In this document: piece by piece, positions 54,533 through 64,000 of the stretch
Position numbering within the stretch: the stretch's first letter is position 1
Layout: each line of letters opens with the position of its first letter
Origin: Gremmenia infestans
Taxonomy: Eukaryota; Ascomycota; Leotiomycetes; Helotiales; Hamatocanthoscyphaceae
Direction of reading: 5' to 3'
DNA length: 64,000 bases
Assembly (NCBI GenBank): GCA_032629725.1
Contig: JAFEVB010000032.1
Location: 1,155,140 to 1,219,139 of the forward strand
Translations under genes and position numbers: made by a program
Notes under the pieces: generated by a model
Seen by the model: the letters and a program-made list of their open reading frames with translations, nothing else
What the model was told of the DNA's origin: nothing
Database searches by the model: none

Positions 54533-55734
54533 TCAAGCCGGTAATGCTGGTCCATATGGCATAAGGGATGTCTCCCAGCCACTAGGAAACCCTAGCTTTT
54601 GGATCATACTTTGATAGTAGGGAGAATCTTTAGGACAGTTTGCATATCTCTGGTCCTCGCCAAATAATGGTGGCGTCAATTCCTCCAGTGTATAGCAAGC
54701 AGAGTTGTCTAATGCCCACTGGTCGAGTCGGGAGAAATCCTTACACTGACGACCTTGGCCCTCACCAATGAAAGTTTCATGGTTTTCCGTAACGTAGAGC
54801 AACTCCTACAGTTCAGAATTAGTATTTTTACAAGCTGGAAAGCCTTCGAAATAAGAATCTTCATACATCATCAGCTTCACATATAACATCCAGGCGTATG
54901 GTATCTAGACAGTGCTTTGAAACTATTAGCTTTTTGGTCTTTCAGGAAGTTGACTCGAAGGGTTGATATTCTTTAGCTATGCTAGGTATTTCAAGATACC
55001 ATATGCTATGAAAGTGTGCTGAGATGTATATATGGGTTTTCACTTACAACAAGGTGCTCATAGTCCTCTACAGGCCCACCACGGTGGGCTTGAGTCAGAG
55101 CCGCATATAATCTTTGCTAATCGAAGTAAGTAAATCTCTACTACGTAGATATATAAATCAGGGATATTTACAAGGCAATGCAACTGGTGGAATGCGTTCA
55201 GGAAATAAACTTGTTTGCTTGAATCCCAAGGAAAGGTTCTTGCTCTCTGATCTAGGCCAAGACGTGTTGCGGTTCCATTATCTACAAGCACCGCGCCGCG
55301 ATCAATTTTGATATTGGTCCACAACTCATCTCTTAGAGTAGTGTTTACATTCGGTATGTTAGAATAAACTGTACGTGATATTATTTGCTTGATAGCATTT
55401 GGAGCGAGACCAGCTTAAGATTATATATTAGCCAGAGTAAAGTTTATAGAATTATTAAAGAAGAGGGTTAAAACCTACCAATTCCTTGCTGTGGTTGATG
55501 GAAATCAAACCAGTTATGGTTCCATAACACCATAAACCAAATCAAAAAGACGATATTTGCACCAAGAGACAGAGTTATCAAAGGAGTCGTAAAGAACTTT
55601 TTCTTCCAGATATTGTTTTGAAATAGAAAGATGTCAGTTTGGCCTTCCGAATCTTTCGAAAAACGTTCTTCATCAGAAGTATCGTTCTTCAGCAGGCCGA
55701 GCCGCTGTTCTTCATGGTTGAGGTCTTCCATCAT
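54533..55734 (-). CDS. UstYa family (DUF3328) oxidase E
   Basis: Five exons, 55734-55479, 55413-55172, 55116-55048, 54914-54867 and 54805-54533 (introns 65, 55, 133 and 61 nt), join in frame to 295 aa. One membrane helix (PLITLSLGANIVFLIWFMVL) follows a charged N-terminus (tandem ATGs at 55734/55731). The luminal domain includes WTNIKIDRGAVLVDNG, FHQLHCL (first HxxHC), YAALTQAHRGGPVEDYEHLV, HCLDTIRLDVICEADD (the second motif, HLVHC, is rebuilt across the 133-nt intron), GEGQGRQCKDFSRLDQWA and a Pro-rich end. It is the canonical UstYa layout. Divergent from the GFA-domain gene across a TCCGGAG site. Confidence 0.9.
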
Positions 55735-55930
55735 ATATACTTGAGACTGAACTGTACAAGTACCATCTATATTTCCGCTCTCTAGATAGCTCGCTTAAGT
55801 TGGGGACGTAAATCAAAAATTTCACATTTGATTCACAAGACGGTGTTTACAGACTCTAAAGCTAAAGGCGGAAACGGAAAACTACCAAGACAAGCAAAGC
55901 TCGGATGATCAACCAGTCAGCAGCATATAG

Positions 55931-55937
55931 TCCGGAG
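55931..55937. promoter_or_regulatory. TCCGGAG motif between UstYa E and the GFA-domain gene
   Basis: Located about 200 bp from each of the two divergent starts (55734 and 56138). Same core as the other cluster promoters. Function inferred. Confidence 0.3.
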
Positions 55938-56137
55938 AGGCAGGCATCATAAGCAGGCATCATAAGAAAACAAAACTGCGGGGGCTTTTTTCTCTTACAT
56001 GGACATGTCTTCTCCGAGATATACTTACCGGACTATTTTTCTTTATTCCAATCGAACAAGGTTAGCTTACCATTCACGTACAAAAGCCATGCAGGTTGCG
56101 ATTTTCCAATATCGCTTGCTCTCAAGTTATCATAACC

Positions 56138-57262
56138 ATGGACCCTCAATCAAACAATATTGTAATCACCGCGGAATGCCTCTGCAAAGCACACATCTTC
56201 ACTTGCGAAATAGCTAGGTCCAAGCTCCCGCTGGAAGCTAATATCTGCCACTGTGACTCCTGCCGCCACTCTACCGGTGGACTGCACGTTGCTGACACAA
56301 CGTGGCCTCAGGCGCGCGAGGATGTAAATATCAGCGGACTCGCAAAATATCAATTTTCTACAGATATCACATATCGATTCTGCGAGACATGCTCGACCCC
56401 GCTGTTTCGTGAGTCGCAGAGGTACCCGAGCAAGCTAGGCGTCTTTACCGGGTCCCTGAAAAACATCGACGCTGATCTTATTAAATTCACCAAGAACATT
56501 TTTGTCGAGGACACTATTGATGGTGGTGGCTCGGTCTGGTTTAGGAAGCCCAATGCTGACGGCACGGAGATCCCGCGGTACCGCGAGTTTAAGGGAGAAA
56601 TGTCGTGGGACTGGCCACAGGCATCGAGCTCAACAGGATCAGAGATTAAGCAAGAATACGAATCTGTTCCTATACGGTGTCACTGCAAAGGCATCCAACT
56701 AACCGTTCATCGTGGAAACTATGCTAGCCAAAAGAGAGAGGAGCTACCAACGTTCATCGATCCTAGGACAAATAAGCATGTCGCGGTCTTCGACGTATGC
56801 GATTCTTGCCGTCTGCAGTTAGGACACGATATTGTTTACTGGACGTTTGTTGAGCTGGCCAACATCACTCAGGCCGATGGTAGTGCATTCCCCAAGACGA
56901 CAGCAGAGCTCAAGGCAGCTGTAGACGCCGGCGATCCCGCAGTTGGGACGCTAGCTTGTTATGACTCGTCCCTACCACACATACATCGATATTTCTGTAA
57001 GACCTGCTCTACCTGTATTTTCTACACCTGGGATCATCGACCGCAGACAGTCGATCTGGCGGTTGGTTTGCTAGCGGCACCTGATGGAGCTAGGGCTGAG
57101 GGATTCTTATCCTGGAGATATGGGGACCCGCCGTCCTGGATGATAGATACTGAGGGAGGATGGCGTGAAGGGCTGGCGAACAGAGTTGTAGCTACTGCAG
57201 AGGAGTTTCGGATTGCACAGAACTATCCTCAGAGTTGGAAAAGGCTTTTAGTAGAGACTTAA
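56138..57262 (+). CDS. Tandem GFA-domain (glutathione-dependent formaldehyde-activating / CENP-V) protein
   Basis: A single exon of 374 aa; the ATG at 56138 (MDPQSNNIVITAECLCKAH) is preferred to an earlier in-frame one at 56096. Two copies of the zinc-binding GFA fold are visible. The first has CLC, CHCDSCRHSTGG, and CETCSTPLF (about residues 15-100). The second has RCHCKGIQLTV, CDSCRLQLG and CKTCSTCIFY (about 185-310). GFA proteins bind zinc through paired CxC and CxxC motifs; substrates are mostly unknown, although some act in fungal metabolite pathways. Composition is more GC-balanced than the AT-rich DNA to its right. It may be the right-hand member of the cluster or simply its neighbour. 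Confidence 0.85.
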   Translation: MDPQSNNIVITAECLCKAHIFTCEIARSKLPLEANICHCDSCRHSTGGLHVADTTWPQAREDVNISGLAKYQFSTDITYRFCETCSTPLFRESQRYPSKLGVFTGSLKNIDADLIKFTKNIFVEDTIDGGGSVWFRKPNADGTEIPRYREFKGEMSWDWPQASSSTGSEIKQEYESVPIRCHCKGIQLTVHRGNYASQKREELPTFIDPRTNKHVAVFDVCDSCRLQLGHDIVYWTFVELANITQADGSAFPKTTAELKAAVDAGDPAVGTLACYDSSLPHIHRYFCKTCSTCIFYTWDHRPQTVDLAVGLLAAPDGARAEGFLSWRYGDPPSWMIDTEGGWREGLANRVVATAEEFRIAQNYPQSWKRLLVET

Positions 57263-57617
57263 AATATCAATGGATTGCGAAGTGCAATAAAGGTTTTAAA
57301 GCTTCCATATTGAGTTTAGTGTGGCAGCACGAAGGTGTATCGTAGATACTCTCGGATGGTACGGAGGGTGTGAAATGCGCAGTTTTCTTTCTTCTATATA
57401 TTGATAATAGTTGACTTTTAAGATTCTATACGTTCCTACCTCTTATGTGAGCGCCCTTTTTCGGCGAAATTGTGAAATCCGCGCGGGGTGATTAGTCCAG
57501 GCGTAGCTAACTTAGCACGTTTCTAGCGAAAAAGTTTTCGGTAAAATTATAATTTCTCTTAGGCCTACTATTTTATTGCCTCTCTTAAATAGACGCCCGC
57601 CAACTAATAATCTTATT

Positions 57618-60600
57618 ATGTTTTCGTATAATCCTATTTATAGGGTAGTTGTCTGCCACCTTTGCAGCTCTTATATTATTCCAGGGCTTTATAGCTAAGA
57701 ATAATACCTCCAAGTAAAGCCACACCAACTTACCGGTAACACGCTTAAAATAATAGTCCAGCTACTTAATAGCTATAACCTACGGAATATAGAGGAGCTC
57801 TAAGAGCATAAACCTTAAGTTAAGGACGAGTGTTGCCTAATCAAGCACCTAGCAAGCTATAATAGCTTCTACTGCCTCTAGCTAGATTGTGATTTCTCCA
57901 CGCGCCACCGGCTTAAGATAAGGGAGCATATGCCTGCCGTCTATAAAATTAAGGCTAAAGAGCATAAGGAGAGCCCGTTATGGAAAAAGTGTAAGCTTTA
58001 GACGTACTTTACTAGGAAAGGTTTAATCGACTACTTTATTATAGTAGAGAGCCAAAGCCAGAGCAGTAGGTCTAAGCTACACTCTACTAGATTAATAAAG
58101 ACTAAACAGGAGCTGTTTATTAAGCTTAAGAAGGACTATAACGATGTTAAGGTTGATATTAAAGAGCAGGCAAGCATTATCTATAATATTAGGGATTTAA
58201 GGTTAGAAAAGGTGCTATAGCTGCATAATATAATAGGATTTCTATCTTACCTAACTACGCTAAAGGACGAGGAGATCTGGAGCTTGTATAAGCTACTACT
58301 AAAGAAAGAGCTAGATGCGGGTAGTAAGGGTACTAAGGATCCTTATCTTGTCCGGATCTTAGCTGCAGCTAAGGCCGTCTTAAGAGATGCGTACCGGTTA
58401 TATAGTAATACCTTGCCTAACCGGAAAATAACCTAGCAGCGCGCTAATATCTTAAATGAATTCTATGCTAGGGCCTTAGGCAAAGCAGATAGGTTCTAGT
58501 ATTTCAAAAACGCGTCGACCCTGGTTATATACTTTACTACTATAAAGCAGCTATTAGTATACTACTACTAAGTAGTATATTATAAAGGCGGTTATTTTAC
58601 GCAGGCTTAGCTAGACCAGGTGCTGCCTAGGGATATTATCCAGCCAACCGCCTAGCAGGTCTAAGCTATTAACGAGATTATAGAAGTATTAGATCTTAAA
58701 GATAGAGAAAAGGCGGAGCTAGCTCTTAAGCATGCTATTTAGCGATTGTACTTAGCGCTAATCTGCTAGATAGTTGGCAGCATGCTATTTAAATTACCTG
58801 TCTTAAGTTTCTGCGCTATGCTTAGCAGGAAAGTCCGCGGGAAAAGCAGAGGATTATAGAAAGAGCTAGGGAATTTTAATAGCTACCTATTAGCTCTAAC
58901 TTGGACTGCCTAGCTTGTGCTTTTTAACTATGCCTGCTTCTAAGAGCAGGACAATAAAGATTAAATCCCTATCTTTCTCGCTAAGATTTATAAGAAGTTC
59001 TTCTAGCAGCTAGCCAAGACGCCATTTAGCTATATTCTGCAGTGGAGGCTATACTTATTTAAAGTAGGCAAAGCTGCAATTGCTAAGCACTAGGCTTAGT
59101 AGTCCCTAAACGGCTAGATAGTCGAGTACTAAGGGGTAGAGCTGCAAATAGGCCAGATCTCGCACCTAGTTCTATCTAAGTATTAATAAGCCTACTTTTT
59201 TCTTTACGACAAGCTACTATTTTAGGCCTAGGACCTAATCCCTCTCGAATTATAGAGGCTGAAGGACGATCTAGACCTGGAAGACTTTGGAGGCTCGTAG
59301 CTCTCTCACCCTTAGCAATTCCGAGTTCTTGGAAGGGTGCTAAGCTAGCTCTCTTCCAGCGGATCCAGGGCAACGCGGAGCTCCGGGCTATATTCTTAAC
59401 CAAAGCTACCAATAGGAGCGTGGTCTTATATCCTAATGCTATAGCTATTTATAAGATATATGCTTAGGACTTCTTAAAGCGGGTATTAGTGCTATGTTAT
59501 ATCCTACCCGGCCTGCTACTACAAGCATCCAAATTACTATCTATAATATAGTATAATACTGCTTAGTAACATCACCTGCTAATCTAGGAGAAGTTAGTTA
59601 TAATCTATATCTAATACCATAAAGGCTAGCAGCAGTCTAGTGCTTATAAAAATAACATTTGGTTTCTCCTAAAGGCAATTGGAGATCTGCTGCTTTTATA
59701 TATTATATACGTCTTACCCTTTACGGCAGCTGTTTCTCTAACAGCAGACTCCTAGTGCCTTTATCTCCCTATATCTCTAGTCTAAGTTAGATAGGCTAGT
59801 GTAGGCTAATAAAACGCTTTTGGCTTATTTGCGGAAGGCATATGTTTATATAAAGGTGCTATATTTGCATACTTTAAATTGGCGGCAATTTGTAGCATCT
59901 ATTACTAAAAAGAAGTTCTTAACTAAGGAACAAGCGAACTTTAATCTCGAAGATTATCTAGGAAAGGATATTAAGAACGAGCTAGACTTAGTTGCTCTTG
60001 CTAAACTTAGTAATTATAGTTACTATACCTTTAATTATATATATGCTAGTATAACGACCCTTACTATAAATACTCTACTATATTGGAGCTACTAAGCTTT
60101 AGAGAGTTAGCGTACACTTTTCTGGTTTAATTATATTCTTTAGGGGAAGAGGCTACGGGGTGCTTTAAAGACACTATCGTTACGGATGCTTAATGCTTTA
60201 AAGCAAGGTTAGGTATACAAGAAAGGTGCTTATTCTGCGGCTAATTTACTAGCTATTGCTTATAGGTTATATAATGCACTAGATATGCAGCTGCGAGTCC
60301 TAAGATAGCAGAATGGTCTGCTTGCAGTAATAGGACCTTAACTAGCTAAGCAAGTAGTCCTAGTAATAGAGACCGGCTTTAGCAAGTTGCTTATCTTTAT
60401 AGTTAGTATATTAGTTATAGATGCTCGGACTACGATCTTAGTCCTCCTAATGGTTATTCTCTAAGGTGATATGCTAAGACGCTATTACCTAATAGGTATT
60501 CGGCCTCTAATATAGTTAGTTGATACTAAGCAGTTAGCCTTACTTGTTATTATATTAGTAGAGGCTGCGTGTACTAAAACCTTTCTTAACTATACCTATA

Positions 60601-62030
60601 GTCTAGTTAGCTAGTAAAAGCTAGACCGGATTGTGGTTAATAAAGGCTATCTTACTATTACTACTAGCGACTACCGCTTATATATAGCGCAGTTAGGCTA
60701 GTATATCCGGCAGATTAGGACCTAGACTATTTAGCTAACTGCTACCCTCTCTCTGGTTATGCAAAAGCAGTTCCTTAAGTATAATAAGCTAGTTAAGCCA
60801 AGGGTTATCTAAGAGTCGATAAATCGGTCGAATATCAAGTATCTAGTTAGCTAGGGAAACCGGGCCTAGCACCTTAATTAAGAAGGCTGCTAACCTAGTT
60901 TATATATGCTAGCTTTAGAAAAAGCTTTTTAACTATGCCTAAGACAAGATTATCCTCTACTGCCGGACCTAGGATAAAGTAGCATTGCTTGCTAATATGC
61001 TAGAGTGCCTATCATATACCGCTAAGTCCGGATTAGACAAGGAGAAGGCAGCTATCCTCTCTAGGTAGCTTTCTAATGCAGACCAGCTAGCAATTGCAGC
61101 TACCTTTACTCTCGGCATTAGATTTGACTATCCTTATATCCGCTAGGTAGTCCATGTTAATGCACCTAATAAGGTATCGGCCTTCTCTTAGAAGTCTAGT
61201 AGAGCGGGGCAAGATAGGGGGAAAGCGTTGTTGATTATAATACTAAGCGCTACTTGGAAGCCGCAACTCGACCAGCCTTTATCCCTAGACTAGAAAGCTA
61301 TGCAGCTGTATCTAACGCAGCAGTACTGCTCCCGGGGCGTGCTTAGCTAATTCCTTGATGCTTAGCCGGACTAGCGCTAGTATATAGCGGGCGAGGAGGT
61401 GTGCTAGGTCTGCGGGGATCCCTATACTAAAGCCCGGCCTTAGGACCTGACATTTGCCCTAAAGACAGCGGCAGAAATAGTCTTTACTAGACTAGAAAAG
61501 GTCCTGCGGTAAGACTACGCGCAGGACTAGGTGCTTAATAGCTATAAAAGAGACCTCCAGACTATAGTCGGCAGCTGCTTCTACTGCAGGGTCGAAGGCC
61601 GCAGCTTTAAGCACGTAGCCCGCAAGTGCTCCTAGCGGTTCCACTAGATTAATGCCAAGAATAAAGCCTACTAGACGCGGAAAAGGGAGGACAAGGACTA
61701 GATTAAGCGGTATATAGCTTATTAGAACTGCTATTAACTATAAGATATCTATTAGGTAGCAGATCCGGAGCATAAGGAGACGGAATGCTGGTTCCCTAAT
61801 ATGGTTATACCGCTTTATTATAGGGTGTAGAAACGGTCGGGTAGTAGTGCTTAGCTATAAAAGCACTTCGGGCAGACCTTTTAGACTAAACTTAAGTATA
61901 TGCTCTAGCTTGGAGAAATAGCGTCGCTTTAAAGGGAACGAGTGTATCTAGGCTAACTATATAGCCGCGGCTGCATTTAGGGAGCTAGGGTAGAGAAAGA
62001 TATATATACTATAGTATAGCGAAGGCCTAG
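57618..62030 (+). pseudogene. RIP-degraded telomere-linked RecQ-type helicase
   Basis: Conceptual translation from the ATG at 57618 begins MFSYNPIYRVVVCHLCSSYI, a C2H2-like start typical of fungal telomere-associated RecQ helicases, followed by REHMPAVYKIKAKEHKESPL and VLDLKDREKAELALKHA. Helicase parts recur farther on: VLVIETGFSKLLIFI (Walker A region with its Gly-Lys altered), DARTTILVLL, LDRIVVNKGYLTIT (DExH box changed), and near 61790 WFPNMVIPLYYRV. Dozens of TAG/TAA codons stand where Trp or Gln is expected, and the DNA is TA-rich, as RIP produces. A 91-codon open piece at 59820-60095 is only a surviving fragment. Such helicases sit at chromosome ends, so this marks a subtelomeric side. 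Confidence 0.85.
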
Positions 62031-62067
62031 CTCATATAACGTGTTTATCTTTAGGCGTGCCCCCTAG

Positions 62068-62192
62068 AACCTGCCTATTGAACCTGCTCTCCAAACCTGC
62101 TCTCCAAACCTGCTCTCCAAACCTGCTCTCCAAACTTGCCCTCTAAACCTGCCTATCGAACCTGCCTACCGAACCTGCCTATCGAACCTGCC
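62068..62192 (+). repeat. 14-bp tandem repeat (AACCTGC-containing)
   Basis: AACCTGC recurs every 14 bp about nine times, first as AACCTGCTCTCCAA and then as AACCTGCCTATCGA. It lies directly after the end of the helicase remnant. Confidence 0.8.
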
Positions 62193-62532
62193 CTAGGCAT
62201 ATATAGTGTTACAAGTGAGTTATATATATAGAGAGTCTTAATATAATAATCATAACCATAATACTTCCCAAAATGCTTTACCAAGTCTATCCAGATATAA
62301 CTATCCACTAGCTTTAGGTGCGAATCTGCATAAATAGTCTAGCTAGAAAGAGCATACGCTAGAGGCCAACCACCTTTTCGTTGCACCTATGCAACTACCT
62401 TCTTCCGGTTATAGTTCGTATTGCCCCGAAATACCTTCTTAATGTCGAGAATTATAATATAATTTAAAGGCGCTCTAAAAACATAAGGATTGCTGTAAAG
62501 TTCGGCATTATCAGGCAACTATATGCGGGATA

Positions 62533-63066
62533 TAGTTAGTAACGCCTAGGGTCTACGCATAATTACGGTTTATGGCTTAAGAATCTTTCTAATAGTAGAA
62601 TATTAAAGTTGGAGGTTTTTAATAAGCTCTGCTCCTTAAAACGTTCTATAAGGTCATACGTATTAATAGAGGAGGCTCGGAGGAGGCTTAATAACAAATC
62701 GGATAGAAGAAGCAGTTAAGGGAGCAGGCGATAAAGGAGGCTTAGAGGAGGCTTAATAACGAATTAAATGGTTATTTTAGCATAGTACCTTAAGAAGCAG
62801 TCGATGGACCAGATAATGGAGGAGGCTTAATAATAAATCGGATAGGAAAAAGCAGGTAATAGAAGCAGTCAATAGAGGAGGCTCGGAGGAGGCTCGATAA
62901 CAAATTAAATAGTTAATTTGGCGTAGTACCTCTTAATATAGTTGGTAACGCCTAGGGTCTATGCATAATTGCGGTTTATAGCTTAAGAATCTTTCTAATA
63001 GTAGAATATTAAAGTTGAAGGTTTTTAATAAGCTATGGTCCTTGAAACGTTCTATAAGGTTATGCG
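62533..63066 (+). repeat. Direct repeat pair of about 125 bp with GGAGGCTTAATAAC short repeats between
   Basis: Segment 62533-62660 (GTAACGCCTAGGGTCTACGC start) is repeated at about 62937-63066 with a small number of C/T and G/A differences. Between and after them, GGAGGCTTAATAACGAAT-like units are scattered. No coding capacity. The differences are transitions, fitting RIP on duplicated DNA. Confidence 0.7.
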
Positions 63067-63219
63067 CATCGAAGAAAGCAGTCGATGGAGAAAGCTTAAT
63101 AACGAATCGAATAGGAAGAAGCAGTTAATAGAGGAAGTTAATAGAGGAAGCTTAATAATAAATCTAGGTACGCTTAATAAGAACTAGTATATAACTTATA
63201 TAGCTGGATTATATTATAT

Positions 63220-64000
63220 TAATTAGTATATATATATATATATATAGAGTTTAGTTAAGTGAATTAAAGTAAGAAATGTTAATAGTAATAGCAGCGGTGG
63301 CAGTAGCAGTCGTTCACTACTAACCGCTAACCGCTAGGGTTATAAATAAATAAGAGAGTTAGAGTTATTTATAAAATAGGGTTAAGATTATAAATAAATT
63401 AAAAATTAAAATAAAGAGGTTTTAAAGAGAAAGTAAGAGTAAAAAGTTAAAAAGAGAGTAAATATAAAGAAAAATAAGAAGTGTAAAAGATAAAGTAAAA
63501 TAAGGAGTAAGATATTAAAGGTTATATTATATAAAGTAATAGATATAGTAAAGTTAGATAATAAAAGTTAGGTTTAAAGTAAAAAGATTAAAAAGAGTAT
63601 AAAAGTTAAGGTTATTAAAGTTTAAAGTATTTATAATATTATTTAAGAATAAAGTAGTAAATAATAAGTAAGAAGATTAAGATTATAAAGATATAATAAT
63701 AAAAAAGGATTAATTAAAAAAGTTAATAAAAGAGAGTTAATAAGAAGGTTAAAGTATAAAGTTAGAAAAGAAAGAGTAGAATAAGATAGAAAGGAATTAT
63801 TATAATTATTTAAGTATAAAAGGATTTATTTAAGTATTAGGGTTGAGTGTTTTATTTAAGTGTATTATTTAAGTATAAAAGGATTTATTTAAGGGATTTA
63901 TTTAAGTATTAGGATTGAGTGTTTTATTTAAATGTTTTATTTAAGGGTTTTATTTAAGGGTTTTATTTAAGGGTTTTATTTAAATATTAGGGTTGAGAAT
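63220..64000. repeat. Extremely AT-rich terminal stretch with TTATTTAAGGG-type repeats
   Basis: Almost no C; long A/G-T words, a TATATA run (about 63221-63247), and toward the end tandem TTTTATTTAAGGG units with occasional TTAGGGTTGAG. The TTAGGG core equals the fungal telomere unit, but it is not a telomere tract. No genes. Confidence 0.65.

Noticed and set aside
59820..60095. 91-codon ORF as an independent gene
   Set aside because: It is a surviving open fragment inside the RIP-degraded helicase pseudogene, flanked on both sides by the same decayed gene.
62068..62192. CRISPR-like array
   Set aside because: Units of 14 bp are contiguous with no spacers and the host is a eukaryote.

Overview
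The window reads as chromosomal DNA of a filamentous ascomycete (Pezizomycotina). Genes are intron-rich, with mostly 45-70 nt introns that have GT..AG borders and CTAAC/CTGAC-type branch points. There are several Zn2Cys6 regulators, a UstYa-type gene cluster, and islands of AT-rich, stop-riddled DNA that look like repeat-induced point mutation (RIP). A leotiomycete is possible but cannot be settled from this sequence alone. No tRNA, rRNA or CRISPR array was seen.

Left part (1 to about 32.5 kb) is mainly conserved core genome. It holds the 3' end of an unidentified low-complexity protein, a mitochondrial lipoyltransferase (AIM22-like), chorismate synthase (ARO2), a Zn2Cys6 regulator, a decayed short-chain dehydrogenase, a 682-aa protein of unknown function and a C4-dicarboxylate/malate-type (TDT) transporter with an 8-nt microexon. 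Next come three tandem copies (one dead) of a small Cys/His-rich family, then gamma-glutamyltransferase, ALG11, a COX18/OXA1-type insertase and the large subunit of ribonucleotide reductase (RNR1). All multi-exon models given here close in frame.

Right part (about 33.7 to 57.3 kb) is accessory. It begins with a decayed secreted beta-propeller gene and then carries what I interpret as an undescribed fungal RiPP (dikaritin/UstYa-type) gene cluster. A secreted precursor at 51495-51891 has a signal peptide and eight exact 9-residue repeats. Around it are two classical UstYa oxidases, three shorter proteins with paired HxxHC motifs, a membrane-anchored M3 oligopeptidase, an acyltransferase-3 protein, an MFS/GPH-type exporter, a small membrane protein, an AflR-like Zn2Cys6 regulator and a tandem-GFA-domain protein. 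The proposed logic is: the regulator activates the cluster, the precursor enters the secretory pathway, repeats are released, UstYa proteins oxidise or cross-link the cores, the M3 peptidase trims, the acyltransferase decorates and the MFS protein exports. No tyrosinase, S41 peptidase or Kex2 gene is present in the window.

Mobile DNA breaks up the cluster. There is a 2.25-kb Mutator-like element with 54-bp terminal inverted repeats and a perfect 9-bp target duplication, with a solo LTR (perfect 5-bp duplication) nested inside it. A 400-bp AT-rich MITE lies just upstream of the acyltransferase gene. From 57.6 kb to the end the DNA is a RIP-degraded telomere-linked RecQ-type helicase pseudogene, short tandem repeats and extremely AT-rich repeats, which suggests that the right side lies toward a subtelomere.
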